From assembly GCA_029718625.1 (NCBI GenBank), contig CM056377.1:32005033-32069032 (forward strand): a stretch of DNA of 64,000 nucleotides, read 5' to 3'. The notes below the pieces were generated by a model. The model was not told the DNA's origin and did no database searches. It was given only the letters and a program-made list of their open reading frames with translations. Positions 13,473 to 26,500 of this stretch are shown in pieces (the stretch's first letter is position 1; every line of letters begins with the position of its first letter). Source of the DNA: Synaphobranchus kaupii. Its lineage: Eukaryota; Chordata; Actinopteri; Anguilliformes; Synaphobranchidae. The position numbers and the translations under genes were made by a program.

Positions 13473-13475
<3 letters not shown>

Positions 13476-13517
<42 letters not shown>
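13476..13517. repeat. (GT)n microsatellite
   Basis: About 20 uninterrupted GT dinucleotides in intergenic DNA. Confidence 0.95.
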
Positions 13518-14852
13518 TCTGTGTGCAGTAGGAACTTTAGGGGGAATGTTCCCTCAGTGCTATAAAAGGAAATGACGGCAGGTTACCTTACAAGAATGCA
13601 GGGAGTCCCACACTGCTCTGACGCACCTCCACAGACACACCTTCGGCCTACCCGATTCCTCACACCTCCTGGTGTTGGGTCCCAATCCAGCGCAGCGTGT
13701 CACCATGACAACACCAAAGAACAGAAACTCAAACACAGCAAATAAGTGTACCGACAGCTTTTGAATGTATGTTTTGTCTGCTATGAGAAGATGGTAGTGA
13801 TAAGTCTGATATGAATCTCTTCACAAAACACAAATACAAGCCAACATTGCAACGAGAGGATTTGCAGGACACAAGATACACAAAACAATACAGGGCTGTA
13901 ACTATTTACAGTCATTTCTTTGTTGTTTATGGCTACCCAGGTTCACTAACCGTATTATAGTCATAAGCCAGCAGACAGGGTAAGGCAGGGACACATACAG
14001 TCATTAGTGAAGACTGTTTGCCAATATGTTTGAAGTGCAGACTCTGATAAGGCATTTCCTTTGGTCACTAGTAATTTTCTACCAGGTGAACTGTTAATTT
14101 CCCCCTTTTGTAAATGTAAAATGTATAAACTGTTATTAACTCATCAGGTGTACAAATGCCAGCAGCCATTTTGTTGTCAAGAAAACAAAGATGATAGCGG
14201 ATTTCCTCCAACCGAAAACTGAAATCTAATTAAAGGAAAGAACGGGTGTAGAATCATTCGGATCTTTTTTACGTAGAAAGTTTAAATGATAAACATGTAT
14301 TTGAAAGATCTTCGAGTGAAATAAAGGGTCACCTTTTCACAGTCCCCAATACATCTTTGGTGCCATGGAATGCTAAATTACATTCTAGATGAATGGAAAT
14401 GACCAAGCTAACAGACAGGTATAGCAATGTTGAAAAGATAAGGAAATAGTGTTCAGGGAAAAGAGACATTTCAAGGGGAGTAGTAACAAATATTTTTCTA
14501 TATTAGAAAATTATTTGTTTTTAATGTCAGCAAATGATTAACAGTACTTTGTTTTCAAGTAATACTTTTTTTTATATTAAAGCTTTTTAAATGTCAGTAA
14601 CTGATTTACTTTTCACCAGACAATATGACAGACTATAATAAAGTATAACTAACATTGACCAAAGTGCATATATACTGTAAAAACCAACTTGATAGCACAA
14701 GTGGCATAATATATAATGTTTAATGTGTGTGTGTTACATGATACAAAAGATAGTGACAAAAAAAGGTGAGGATAAAATAGGTGTGCCTGAGTGACACATG
14801 TGAAGTTCATTTTCACAGAAAACACTGCTGGCCACTATGATGGGGCAAGCCA

Positions 14853-14870
14853 CCCCCCCCCCCCCCCCCC
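14853..14870. repeat. 18-nt poly-C run
   Basis: A homopolymer in intergenic DNA, one of the recurring C/G tracts of this window. Confidence 0.85.
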
Positions 14871-15060
14871 AAAGAGATTTAAAAATCCCACTTCAAGGGT
14901 AAGATTTCTTGCTTCTGTACAAAACAGCCATTCAGCACACTTTATTGTGTCAATGATAGAGAATAGCACAAACCAATAAAAAGAGTCCGGGTTGTAAAAT
15001 GTTCTCAGAGCTTTCCTTTCGCTGTTTATTGCCTCCTCGGCTTGTAGGCAGCAAGAGTGT

Positions 15061-15600
15061 TTACCTGCTGGCTTCACCGAGGCAAGATCTAATCACAGGC
15101 CTGTGAGTAAACAGCTCTGTAAAAGCAGGCGGTTTCTGTGCTGACACACCACAAAGTCCCACAACAGATGCAGCACCCCCCACAGGCACTCTAAAGCCAG
15201 AGACCTTTAACACACTGTAGCCACTGGGACTCAAGAGCACAGCCAGCGGCTCTTCGGCCATCGCCGCCACCACAGCCTCAGTCACCCCCAGTAACTCCCT
15301 CAGCCGTAGCGCTGCGTCGAGCCAAGGTGACGGCCTTGTGAACGCGGCGAATGCCGACGGGCTTAGCGACACGGCACGAGGTCCTCGTGGGAGGGCAGGA
15401 ACGATCTTAAAGTGTCTTAAGATTTTATTTCCCAGATGGGCGTTTTCTGTCATCAGAAAGGCAGACAATGTCAAAAGGCGGGCGGATCTGTTTGGGGAGC
15501 ACACCCCATCGTGGCGAGTACCGGCGAGTCTCGGTATCGGCAAGTTTAGTCACAGCTCCACTGACACGGCCGCTTTCGTTCACGAAGCTGAAATTATTTC
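15061..15600. other. GC-rich stretch next to the piggyBac MITE
   Basis: The region is CpG-richer than its neighbours and holds a 160-codon minus-strand open frame (15543-15061) with an Ala/Leu/Val-rich composition and no domain I recognise. No splice partners or homologous blocks were found. I treat it as non-coding unless transcript evidence appears. Confidence 0.3.
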
Positions 15601-15608
15601 CCCATTAA

Positions 15609-15980
15609 CCTTTGTGTGGTGTTCGGGTCTGTGGGACCCGTATTCAATGTTTACTAAAACAAAAATGATACAATTCATAATTTTTTCAACCTGAGACTCA
15701 TTGGCCTTGGCTCATTTCCTGTGATAAACATGTAAAAGAACACAAAAATCACAAAAAAACAAATATCACTTTTATTGATAAATGTGATCTAGCAGAGGTA
15801 AATGGTCAATATTAACCATATATGCTGTCTATATTGCTTGTAATTGAGATAGTCAATATCTGTGAAGTATTTTTACGTAAATTGTTATGGCTTTATTGTT
15901 TTAAAAACCAAATAATGTTGTGGGTCCACCAGACCCGCGAACACTGGGTGAGTAACAAAAACACGAACACCACACAGGGG
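15609..15980. mobile_element. piggyBac-type MITE with TTAA duplication
   Basis: A 372-bp element flanked by TTAA at 15605-15608 and 15981-15984. The left end cctttgtgtggtgttcgggt and the inverted right end (gaacaccacacagggg) form the terminal repeats. A second inverted pair (tgtgggacccg and gtgggtccaccagacccg) lies inside. TTAA target sites are diagnostic of piggyBac-family elements. There is no coding capacity. Confidence 0.88.
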
Positions 15981-15984
15981 TTAA

Positions 15985-18900
15985 CTGGTCTTGAGCCTGG
16001 TTTAAGGGCTGTGAGAGAGAGTTTGCAGTGGAGTGATTGATTTGGTGAGATTTGGTCAATTTTTAATGGCTGAACAATCAGAAAGGGCCTCACACCGAAG
16101 TGACCGAAGAAGTAAGACGGAAACTAAATTTGAGAACAATCGAATGTAAACACGCCGCTAGCCAAGGCCGCGCAGGGGCTGACGATGAAAGCATGCAGTG
16201 TTCAAACACAGGGAAGAACCAGATTACGCACACTCAATCTGAACTTGGTACCTTTCATAATACAGACTCCGAGCCACACGCTCGCAAAAATATCCCATAG
16301 GATATTTCTACAAAAGTGCCATTCAAAGTAGCATTACCGTTCTCTTTATTAATGTGTCTACTGTCACAGCGCAGATGAGTGACATACAGACGCACAGGTA
16401 CAATATATAAGCTAAATCACGAGGTCCATTCTCTCACACTATGTTACTACAGCAGCTGATTCTGAGACAGCACTGTAATTATATCACCCACTGACCGTGA
16501 CTCTACAACACAGGGCTCTTCCACTGTCAGAGCTGGTGCAGAGCTCCAGGTTGCTTTAGATCTTCCTTGAACTTAACTTTTCCCTTGTATGTTTTGTAGT
16601 AACCCAGGGGAGAAAATGGCACATAACCCACAATACACATTTGTTTAGGTGATTTACAGCACATTTTGTCATGTATATATTCTGAATCCAAATGTTTAGT
16701 TCGGCTTCATTGTCCGCCATAATTCTAGAATGTGATTTGTTCTTGTAGACTTGAACGTGTCAGTGCACCCTCTATTGTCAGATATGCAGTATTGCAGCCC
16801 TTCCAGTCCGGTCCCTGGCCTGTTCTCAACGTGTTTTTGTTGCCAATGACTTGTGTTTGAAGCTTCAATAAAATATTAAGCGTGAAGCACAGTACATTAA
16901 AGGCTGATTCAAGGAGAACGTTGACAAATTCAACACACCTCGTTCCATCGTTTGATATATTGAACAAACTGATACATTACATTTTCCAGTTGGACAAATG
17001 TACTTCACTTCGTCACAAATGGTGTAATCCCCTTCCCCCCTCCCTACTTGAACTTCACCCTATAGATGTTTTAAACCCATCTGCTCTAGATTTGATGAAC
17101 TCACCATACGTTTGTCAAGACAAGAGTTTCTGAACATTCAGCTTGCAAATCTGAGCACTGGCCATATTTATTCTATAATATCAAGCAGCAGTTAACAAGA
17201 AATAAAATCATACACACATGTTGCTCTCTATCCGTTCAATCTCCCTCACATTGCTGCCATTTCAGACAAATAAACCAAGATTCAGTCATTTGTCCTTAAC
17301 TTTCACTTACAAATAAAATAAAAGTGCGAATTAATTTTTATTCAAAACAATCCTTTTTTCATTCATTTTGCAGATCACTGACCACACCGCTTGCTTACGC
17401 TGTTAATGAAAACCTTCATAAGTGCATTCAATTATGAGTGTTGATTGATAGTTGTGCATTACTTATAAAGGTCTCCTCGGTGGCTCGGGGGAGCTGTGCA
17501 CTGGAAAGGGTTTCTTACTTTGCTCTCTGCCGTCTTTACCCAAAGATTTACTGCACGATAAAAGAAGCAGCATCTGGTATGCACTCAGAATTATACTTCT
17601 TTGTGGAATTTCTCACTTCTTCTTACATTTAAGGCAAAGAAGGGTTAAGACCGTTTATTAACAGATGTTAATGCCTTCATGTCATCACGTCTCACTCATC
17701 ACCTGTAGTTTCAGAGCCCGTGAGACCTTCTCATTGCAGAATTTGACATGGAAAGAGGGGCCATTTCCTCCCGCCCAAATCTGCAGTTTGGTACAGTTTC
17801 CCTACTAGAACCTTTATAGGGATGTTGCTATAGGAAGTACACAACAGCTACACCCACAGCCACTAAAACCAATACTAACTTTGCGGTTTGAGGTAATCCG
17901 CACGTCCATATTAACTGTCGCTAGCCCAATGAGATTTTTTCTTTCCTGATAGTGGACGGGATTAAACTATTTGTTTCTTCAAGCATCTTGAACAGTTAAA
18001 ATGTCAGGTGTTGTGCGCAGTGCTTTGGTTTTCACAGCGATAATAAATAAACCGCATTATGGCAGGATCAGCATAGTACTAAAGTCTATTTAACGCGGAG
18101 CTATACTGATGATCTATGGTATGCCATTTCCGGCTGCTTGTGTCTGCAATCTCAGTCAGAGAGTCTGCAGCTAATGGTGGGTAAACTGCAGGGCACCCAC
18201 GTCCTAGACCGGTCTATGAATCTGCTGTAATTTGGCCCAGTAACAAAGATTGGGAACCTAGATATGAACGGCGACTGTTGAGCAAGATCAACAAAAAATG
18301 TCAACAGGTCCATAACAACGGGTAAAACATTAAGCTGCTTCTCCACTCCTTTTTTTTTTATTTTACTGCAGAGGAGGCAAGAGGAGAAACAGGAGAGATA
18401 GTGCAGCTTACTGCAGGCCAGCGCTACACTACTCAGCCTGACCCGGTCCCACCACACCAAGCCTAAAACAAAGTCACTTTGAGCTGTATTCCTGAATACC
18501 TCAGTATGTGCCGCTACGTTTGTCTCCAAACAAAAACACACAAATATCTAATAAACGAATAAACAAACAACAAAAAAACACATAAATGGCTAGATGAGGT
18601 TAGATTCCGCAACAATACAGTGATTTAAGCATTGTCAGACATGTTGTCAGTGCAACACTGCACAACCAGCATTGTTTCTCTTACAAATATATTATACTTT
18701 TTTCAATTAAATATATGTAAAAGAGAATTTTCCTATCACTGCTTTTATGTGCATTTTACATACCGTCCCAACTTTTTTGGAATTGGGGTTTGTAGATCAA
18801 CCATATGCTGTGTGCAGATCATTTACTATTGAATGGGGACAGCTGTCTTCCATCACTCAGAATAAACCAGATTTTCAGTTTCTATTTCTCAGTCCCACCG

Positions 18901-19420
18901 CTTACAGATGGAATAAGGCTTTAAAAATGTTGGCCAAAAACATCAACCACACAACAAGGTCCAGGACACCCCTGCTGAGAAGCACTGAGAAGTGGAATTA
19001 GTCATTGCAATCATGTTATACTGCTAGTGTAGGAAACTGTGGGAATTATAACTGCAAGGAAGAGATCTGGACTCCATCAAGCACTTGTTTTCGTCTTTTT
19101 TTTTTTTTTAAACCGGAATCCAAAAATGGCTACATAAAGGGATTTAAAGAAATATGTTGAGACTCCTCTGCATTTCGGTCCAATGAAGTCGTCCTATGTC
19201 TCAGCCCACGATCAATAAGCCAGCACACAGCTGTTCTGCTGAAGCTCAGCAATGTAGCCATGTAGCCTCTTCAGAGAAACAAACCACAACTGAACACAAC
19301 AATGCCGGGACACACTCATACGAGGTGATTACTGATTATTCTAACCTTATACATGAAGGCCAAGCAGTTCTGCATTACCTCCAGGGCCCCAATAAGCAAA
19401 GTCCTACACAAGCATTATTC
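15985..19420. other. intergenic sequence, mostly unremarkable
   Basis: No exon or RNA gene seen. The solo Kolobok-like end at 18698-18793 is the only repeat I can name here. Confidence 0.45.
18698..18793. repeat. solo terminus of the Kolobok-like element
   Basis: About 95 bp (ttcaattaaatatatgtaaa through caacttttttggaattgggg) match, inverted, the left end of the element at 33152-33764. Confidence 0.7.
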
Positions 19421-19426
19421 ACATTT

Positions 19427-19644
19427 TACATTACATTACATTATAGGCATTTAGCAGACGCTCTTATCCAGAGCGACTTACACAACTTCGTATTACATGT
19501 ATCCATTTATACAGCTGGATATATACTGAAGCAATGCAGGTTAAGTACCTTGCTCAAGGGTACAACGGCAGTGTCGTACCTGGGAATCGAACCTGCAACC
19601 TTTCGGTTACAAGTCCAGTTCCTTAACCATTATACTACACTGCC
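19427..19644 (-). mobile_element. V-SINE-like tRNA-derived SINE, copy 1
   Basis: It has the same layout as the copy at 27451-27655: a tRNA-like head with gtagtataatggttaagga and ggttcgattcc, a cttgagcaagg core, and a tail with gctctggataagagcgtctg ending in gtaatgtaatg. The minus-strand orientation is shared. It lies in intergenic DNA downstream of ap1m1. Confidence 0.82.
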
Positions 19645-21181
19645 TGCCCTGATCAATACACACACACACCCCCCCCCCCCCTACACTGCTTTTCTGATCA
19701 ATACACACTTCCATTACCTTGCTTGCCCTCCAAACTGCTACTACTTTACCATTAGAAACCTCTTTACCTAAATCACCTCACAATAGCAGGGGGAGCCTCT
19801 GGGGTCACGATGAGAACAATTTGAAGAACAGTTATCCCGTTTCACATGCCATGATTTGGACTGCAAGTGTAAGACTACCCAAAAGCCTCCAGTTTGGAAA
19901 CACTATCTTCATGTCGATGAATAAAACTTGGCGATCGCTGTTCTCAGCATTATGTTGTAATGGATGGCGGTGGGTCCTCATGTAGACGCCATTCGAAACA
20001 CAAGCAATATTTCAGCTCCTGATTTGCACTGGATGGAGAACATTATTATTCCAATCACAGAGTGGGTATCGCTTGAACAAAGACTGCATGAGAGTTGGCT
20101 CCAGTCCGCCTTCTCAATTACAGAGATCTGAATCATTCTAAACCGATTCCAAGGCACTTAACACCCACTTAAATAAACTCAAAACATTACTTTTAATTAA
20201 GCCAACACTGATTACTGACTTAATGAAAGCAGACTACAGTAATACTGACACTAAAACAACGGTGTTGCGCCAAGTATTTGATTGTTCTTAAAAGTAGGGT
20301 ATTTTTGTAGAGATGTAGTTTAATAAGCTCTTCACATCTGAAAAAATGTATTTATTTATTTATTTGTAATCCTTTCTCCAGAGAAAGGATTTAACATGTA
20401 GCCAATGCTATTTAAAGGGATTAAAATGGCTTTACTGGAAAACAATGAGTACTGACATAATTCTGCATGATGACATTCATGAAAAATGCACCTACAGTAA
20501 GCCATTTCCTGGTGTGGAGTCTGCACTTGCATTCTCAGTGAACAGGGGGTTGAGTGGATTAAAACAGAACATTACATCATGAACAATTACACAAATTATG
20601 AACAAATTGACATTGTTTTAAGTGGCTGATGTATGGGAGCGGTGAACAATGCTTTTGTACGCCGAAAGAGGAAGATTTCCTAATCCCGAGACGTTTGAAC
20701 AATGACGGGTCTTTTTTTGCGGGGCCATCCTGCACGGGGAGCTCAGGAACCCGGCTGAGTCAGGGAACGCCGTCCCAGCGTGATGCCCGTTCCCACCTTT
20801 GAATCACTTCCTCGTCAGCATTCCCGGGATCCTTTCCCGAACGCCGAGCTTCAATGCGCAGGAGGGTGACATCATGGGGCTGAAGGAGAGCCCTGCCGGT
20901 CACAGAGTTCTGGGTGCAAGATAGCCTTCAAGGGCAGACAGGCCGGCCCGCTGTAGGAAGCCGCTCCGCAGTCATTTTCCCCCCCCGTTCAGGGTCCCCC
21001 GCAGCCGAGCCGTGCCACTTTCACAGCCTCTGCCCAGCGAGAAACACGCCATCGCTTCCTCACCCCCCAGGCCCGCCACCCGCCCCTTGTTTGGGGATTA
21101 TTTTTAGCACCGTGTGGAAGCATCAGTGCAAACAGGATCCAAGGCGAGTCCGCCAAAAATCTGCATTGGCCGACTGCAGCT

Positions 21182-21199
21182 CCCCCCCCCCCCCCCCCC
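21182..21199. repeat. 18-nt poly-C run
   Basis: A homopolymer inside a GC-rich patch (about 20710-21200) downstream of ap1m1. The patch has no recognised coding content. Confidence 0.85.
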
Positions 21200-21759
21200 T
21201 ACTTTAGTGCAACAAACTGTAAATAAAAATGCTGCTTGGGAGAACAGGTTATGTCAGGTCAGCTACGCATGGGGCAATCCACTAATCTGCGAGCTGAGAT
21301 TTCAGACTTCAACGGTGAACTCAATCTAGTTTAAGAGTCTTGGAGCGTGGTCCTTTATTCACTATCCAGAGCTCATCCCACAAACTGACTCACACTGACT
21401 TGAGCATAATTAATAGTTATTTGAAAAGCATACTACAATGACTTTGACCACTGCTCTGAAGAAACATTCTGCAATGCCTTACTCGAAGGCCCCTATTAGA
21501 AAGCACCACATAGGGATTCATAACATGCCTAGAACACTCTTCCTTATAATGCTTGCAATACACATTCATAAATGTTCAAAATAAATTATAAAAGACAAGT
21601 ACAACAGGTAAGAAACTAGGAGTTTTTACCAGAAAACTACTTTAATGAAACACATATTTCCAAACAGATGGTTGGCATTTAATAGAGACTTTGACAATGA
21701 TCAAGAAGGGTAGAGCCAAGTAAGTAACATCGCTGCTCCTGGAGACGAAAGAGATTTTC

Positions 21760-23552
21760 CTCTTTGCCTCCTACATTTATTCACTAAGAACTACATTAAT
21801 AATGGCGTGTGGGCCACACATACAAGCAAACATGGGCCACTGTTTTTGCAAAGATTAAAATGGACACCATTGAAAGAGACTGCTTACATTTTTAAAGAAT
21901 CTGTGGGTGTTTTCCCTTCAATTCAGAATTACGCACTATTCTAAACACAGACATGTTTTGGCAGCTTGTGTCAAGATGCTACTCATTGCTGAGACCAAGT
22001 TGAATCAGATTCATGCTTCATTGGCCTTGTCACACAACACCAGCCTGATCCAATGTGCGAGACCAACATGTTAAATTCTAGCAGAAAATGGTTTTTTGGT
22101 GTATTTCAGAAAAACATTTGCCAATATACAAACTAAAGAGCCTCAGCTAATTAGCTGGAATACAGCAGTCCATATAAAGACTCAATAAAAATTATCAACG
22201 CAAAAACCTCTCCAAAAAAAACAAAAACAAACAAAAAACACATTAATTGTCTAAAATGCTGCCACTTTTGCACACACACAGGGCAACATGTGCAGCTTCA
22301 AAACGGTTTTTATATCTAAGATCCATTAGTAATGTAATGGTTCTGCAAATGAGAATGATTTGGACTAAGCCCATTAACACTGATTTTTCCAACAGACAAA
22401 ACTAGTAAAAAAAAAATAATTCCAAATAAAACAGTTTCACATACATTGTGTAAAAAAAAAAAAAATTATAAAAAAAAAAAATTATGGCAACTAACATCTT
22501 CAACATAGTGGTGGTGAATTCTGGATTGGTTACTGTTTAAAGTGCAGCATGAATGGGAATTCCATCCTGACTTTCAGAACCACAGAGGCTTCCGAATACA
22601 TTCTGCGAGATAAACTTCCAGTCTGAACTTCACATATCGGCCATTTCTTCACGCAAATTTCCTCAACATATTAAAATGTTCTTCGGCAAGTAGTTAATGT
22701 CTGTAAGAGCAGACCTTTAAGGAGACTAACATCTAAAGAAGAGTGGAGGACATGCAGCCTTCGTACCTTCACACCCATATCCTCACTTGCGTTTAATTTC
22801 CTACCACATGCAGTCACTCAAAGTGACCATATAGAATTTATCGTAAAGCTACTTCTGCTTCAAAACTGCCACGGAGAAGTGCTTTAAAAACCGTAGTCAG
22901 AAGAACTCACAAAAAAAACAAAACAAAAAAACAGTTGTTGGTCTTAAATGTATTTTTGTAACTTGAGATATTACTGATGGACTGGGTACCTATACAGTAT
23001 TACATGTAGAATGAAGAATGTATTGTGCGTTTCCACGTGCAGAGACTTCTAATAACACTGCTACATTCTGAGTAACATAACATGTGAACGTGCTAAACTG
23101 TGTCCACCTTAAGCTGACCTATTACCGTACTTTACCTTACATAAAATAAGATAAATCTGCCACCCCACGGAGCTGGGAAGACAAAATTATCTGAATGACC
23201 TCAAAGCATTTTCTAAATGACCTTTTGAAAGATTAATGAAATGACAGTAGGAAGAAAGATACTAATTGGCATCCTTTTTTTCTGGGTTTCCCCCCCAAAC
23301 GGCAAAAGTGGCAACATTTTCATAGCAGGTTTCATTTTGAAAGCACTGCAGGAAATTCTTCTAAAGACAGTTACATGTGAGACTTCTGAGGTTCATCCCA
23401 TTATCGTTATCGGTATGAAATGAATAGAAATATAAACGGAACTAACTGCAAAATATGCTTGGAGGTCCATGACTCAAACACGAACAAATACTTCTTGCAA
23501 ATTTACAACAGAGGCAGAAAAAGAAGCCACCCAACTGTTCCTCTTGCTTCTT
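21760..23552 (-). other. ap1m1: probable 3' UTR of ap1m1
   Basis: This stretch follows the TAG on the minus strand and contains no recognised transposon ends. The first AATAAA hexamer I find downstream of the stop is at 21781-21776, implying a UTR of about 1.8 kb. It contains several A-rich/T-rich runs (for example 22205-22240 and 22450-22482). The true cleavage site is inferred, and earlier non-canonical signals are possible. Confidence 0.45.
21776..21781 (-). terminator. candidate polyadenylation signal AATAAA
   Basis: This is the first canonical AATAAA on the minus strand after the ap1m1 stop codon. Another lies further on near 21352-21357. Assignment rests on motif and position only. Confidence 0.35.
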
Positions 23553-23575
23553 CTATTGGGTTCTCAGCTGGTAAT
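23553..23575 (-). CDS. ap1m1: ap1m1 exon 12, coding part (residues 417-423 and stop)
   Basis: Only 23 coding bases remain: AT (completing Asp), then YQLRTQ and TAG. The acceptor is tttttcag. DYQLRTQ is the exact C-terminus expected for AP1M1, and the phase fits exon 11, so this short match 11.5 kb away is convincing. The 3' UTR continues towards lower coordinates. Confidence 0.92.
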
Positions 23576-26500
23576 CTGAAAAACAAAAAGGAAATGACCC
23601 TCCATTAAATGGAAAGAATGGGAGAGAACGGAAAAAAAGTTGACAGCTCAACCGTCCTTCCGCTATCAGTAAGTCCATAAAATGGAACAATGGGAAGTTG
23701 TCGGTAATATTGAGGCAATTTTCCTAATGGAGATTTCAGCTTGGATCTGGCATAAAACAGTCCGACATTCTGCTCAAACGGTAATTCCAGTTCAAATGAC
23801 AAAGAGGAAGAAAGAAGTTGGTAAAACAGTAATTGAGAGTAATGCATTACGAATGTAGAGACAACGCCTGTTCCACGGTGTGTTAACGTGACAAACCACA
23901 CACATCTGTTCCTGTTCTGTATCCTCTTTTTAAGGAAATGCTTAAACTCTACCCTACCACCGCCTCCGTTGTATATAATATGGCAGATTGCTTAATTATT
24001 ACTCAATTTCTGCAAGCGTGGACTAAAAGGTCATGTGCATCGTGCCCACCAAATAATGAAAATTATGGAAAAATATATCAGAGCAAGAGAAGGAGCAAAA
24101 TGTAGTTTGATGTGTTTCTTCTGCTGACTTATTTTTCCATAGAGTTCAATAGGAAAATTTGTCAGGAGAAACAACCCTTAAAGTGATCCATCCATATCTA
24201 CTGTATATCTGGCAGCAGAGTGATGGTTTGAGGCTTGTTTGATACCTCAGACCCTTGATGACTTACAGCCATTTTACCAATCATGTATTCCATACTGTTC
24301 CAGCATAATTTACAGTTAAATCTAGTCTCACCCCCCAATTCCTATAGAGATCCATTCAAATGCAGAGATGTTATAGTATGGCTTGTAAGAGTACCAGAAA
24401 ATAAGATATCAAGAGTCTTTTGATGTTGTTGGGTTACAGATATCAGGAAGTCATGGCATGCAAAGGATATGCGACCAAATATAAAAATTTAAAGGCAGTC
24501 AACTTAGTGTATGTAAACTTCTGACCCACTGGAATTGTGATATAGTGAATTAAAAGTGAAATAATCTGTCTGTAAACAATTGTTGGAAAATTTACTTGTG
24601 TCATGCACAAAGTAGATGTCCTAACTGACTTGCTATATACTATAGTTTGCTAACATGAAATCTGTGGAGTGGTTAACAATGAGTTTTAATTAATTCAACC
24701 TAAGTGTATGTAAACTTCCGACTTCAACTGTACATTTCCTGGATCATAAATTCCATGTCCACAAGTGTGAAAATCTGAGGATGATATGCAGAACTACTAA
24801 AGGTCTATGATGCAAAATATAGGCAGTGTACCCTGTTGTCCATTAGTGTCTCCAAATCTATCCAAATGGCTAAATTGTGCACTGCTCTAAATAAAAAAAT
24901 AAAAAAATATTTAACTACAAATCAACAGTTTTGGCTCATAAAACGCACTTCTGCATCATTTTCAAGTGGGAATTACTATATTTTCATCAGTATAAGGGGG
25001 TAGATATCTATGGGTCCAAAACCCCTATGCAAAACATGTCATAAAATGAATAAAATCAGTTTTGTCCTGCACATTATAAAGCATATACATTTTCTCCTTC
25101 TGATGGCTTAAGATAAAAACATTGATATCACAGTGTTACATACACCTAAATATGTTGCCTAATCATTCACTCTTGTACCTCAATAAAACATCACTTTCCC
25201 CTGTACTCTACAGCAGGGGTTCTCAATCCTGGTCCTGGGGGACCCCTGTGTATGCTGGTTTTCGTTGCAACCGCAGTTGCAATCCCAGAATTTTAACAAG
25301 CTGTTAATTTTTCTTAATTAGGTGCTTTTCATGTTTGGAGGAATTATTCGCCCACTTAAGACACATTATGTCAGAAATAGCTATGCATGCCATGTAGAAC
25401 AAACTCCCCATGTTCACATTGTGCTTATTGTGCTATATTGCAACAATTACATAAGAAAAGGTTACAAAATAATGTATTTTCACTCAAATGAAAGAGTGAA
25501 GTGAATCAATAGGCTCCTAATTAGGTTGTTGAACACATGTGTTTAACTCAATTTTTTCTTTAAGCTTAAGAGAATGCAGGTTTGGCTCGTTATCATTTGC
25601 TTTGTGTTTGAATTCTTCATTATCTACGAAATGGTTAATTTTAGTGGCCATGTGTCCACACTTTCACCAATTAGGAGCCTATTGATTCAAATCAGTCTTT
25701 AAATGGATCTGTTAAATAATTTTCTTATCTTTTTTAAATAATATAGCACAATGTGAACATGGGGTGTTTATTCTACATGGCATCCATAGCTATTTCTGAT
25801 ATAATGTGGCTTAAGAGGGTGAATAATTCCTCCAAACATGACAAGCACCTAATTAAGAAAAATTAACAGCTTGTTAAAATTCTGGGATTGCAACTGCGGT
25901 TGCAACGAAAGCCAGCATACACAGGGGTCCCCCAGGACCAGGATTGAGAACCCCTGCTCTACAGTATGTATACTTTTGCCCTGGGATAGCATTTTTCTGT
26001 CGTTTTTTTTTTTTTTTCATGCCCTAAGTGACAAGTATATACGCCATAGCCTACATTACATATGATAACATGAAAATAAAATAGTATTCCACCATTTGCA
26101 AAATGCTGCCAAATGTTCTATCTTCAATGATAGGTAGCCTACACCAAAAATAAATTTAACGATTGCACTACAGTATGTGAAACGCACTCAAAATTCGAAA
26201 ATAACAATAGGCCTATCAGTATCAGTACATACGTAGCCAGCGAGACCAACAGCATTTTAGACGCAAAAATACTTACATATCGGGAAAGGGAATACTCCCC
26301 TCCCTAATGTGTTTTCTATAGAGCTTGCGTAATACCAGACCGTTAAAACGAAAACTGCCGTTACGCTGGCCTGCAATACATTTTTCAAAGCACAAAATAA
26401 GACTTTGCATATACCGCTGCTAAGGTTATAATGTACTCTATTGGATAAAAGAGCCGACAATTAAACCAGAATGCACTGTAATGAATGAGAAGGGCTTGCA

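Noticed and set aside
15061..15543. 160-codon minus-strand open frame in a GC-rich patch
   Set aside because: No recognised domain; length is plausible by chance in GC-rich DNA; no exon partners.
1..21700. A second protein-coding gene downstream of ap1m1
   Set aside because: I looked for exons with known vertebrate protein motifs on both strands and found none; neighbours expected from synteny would lie outside the window.
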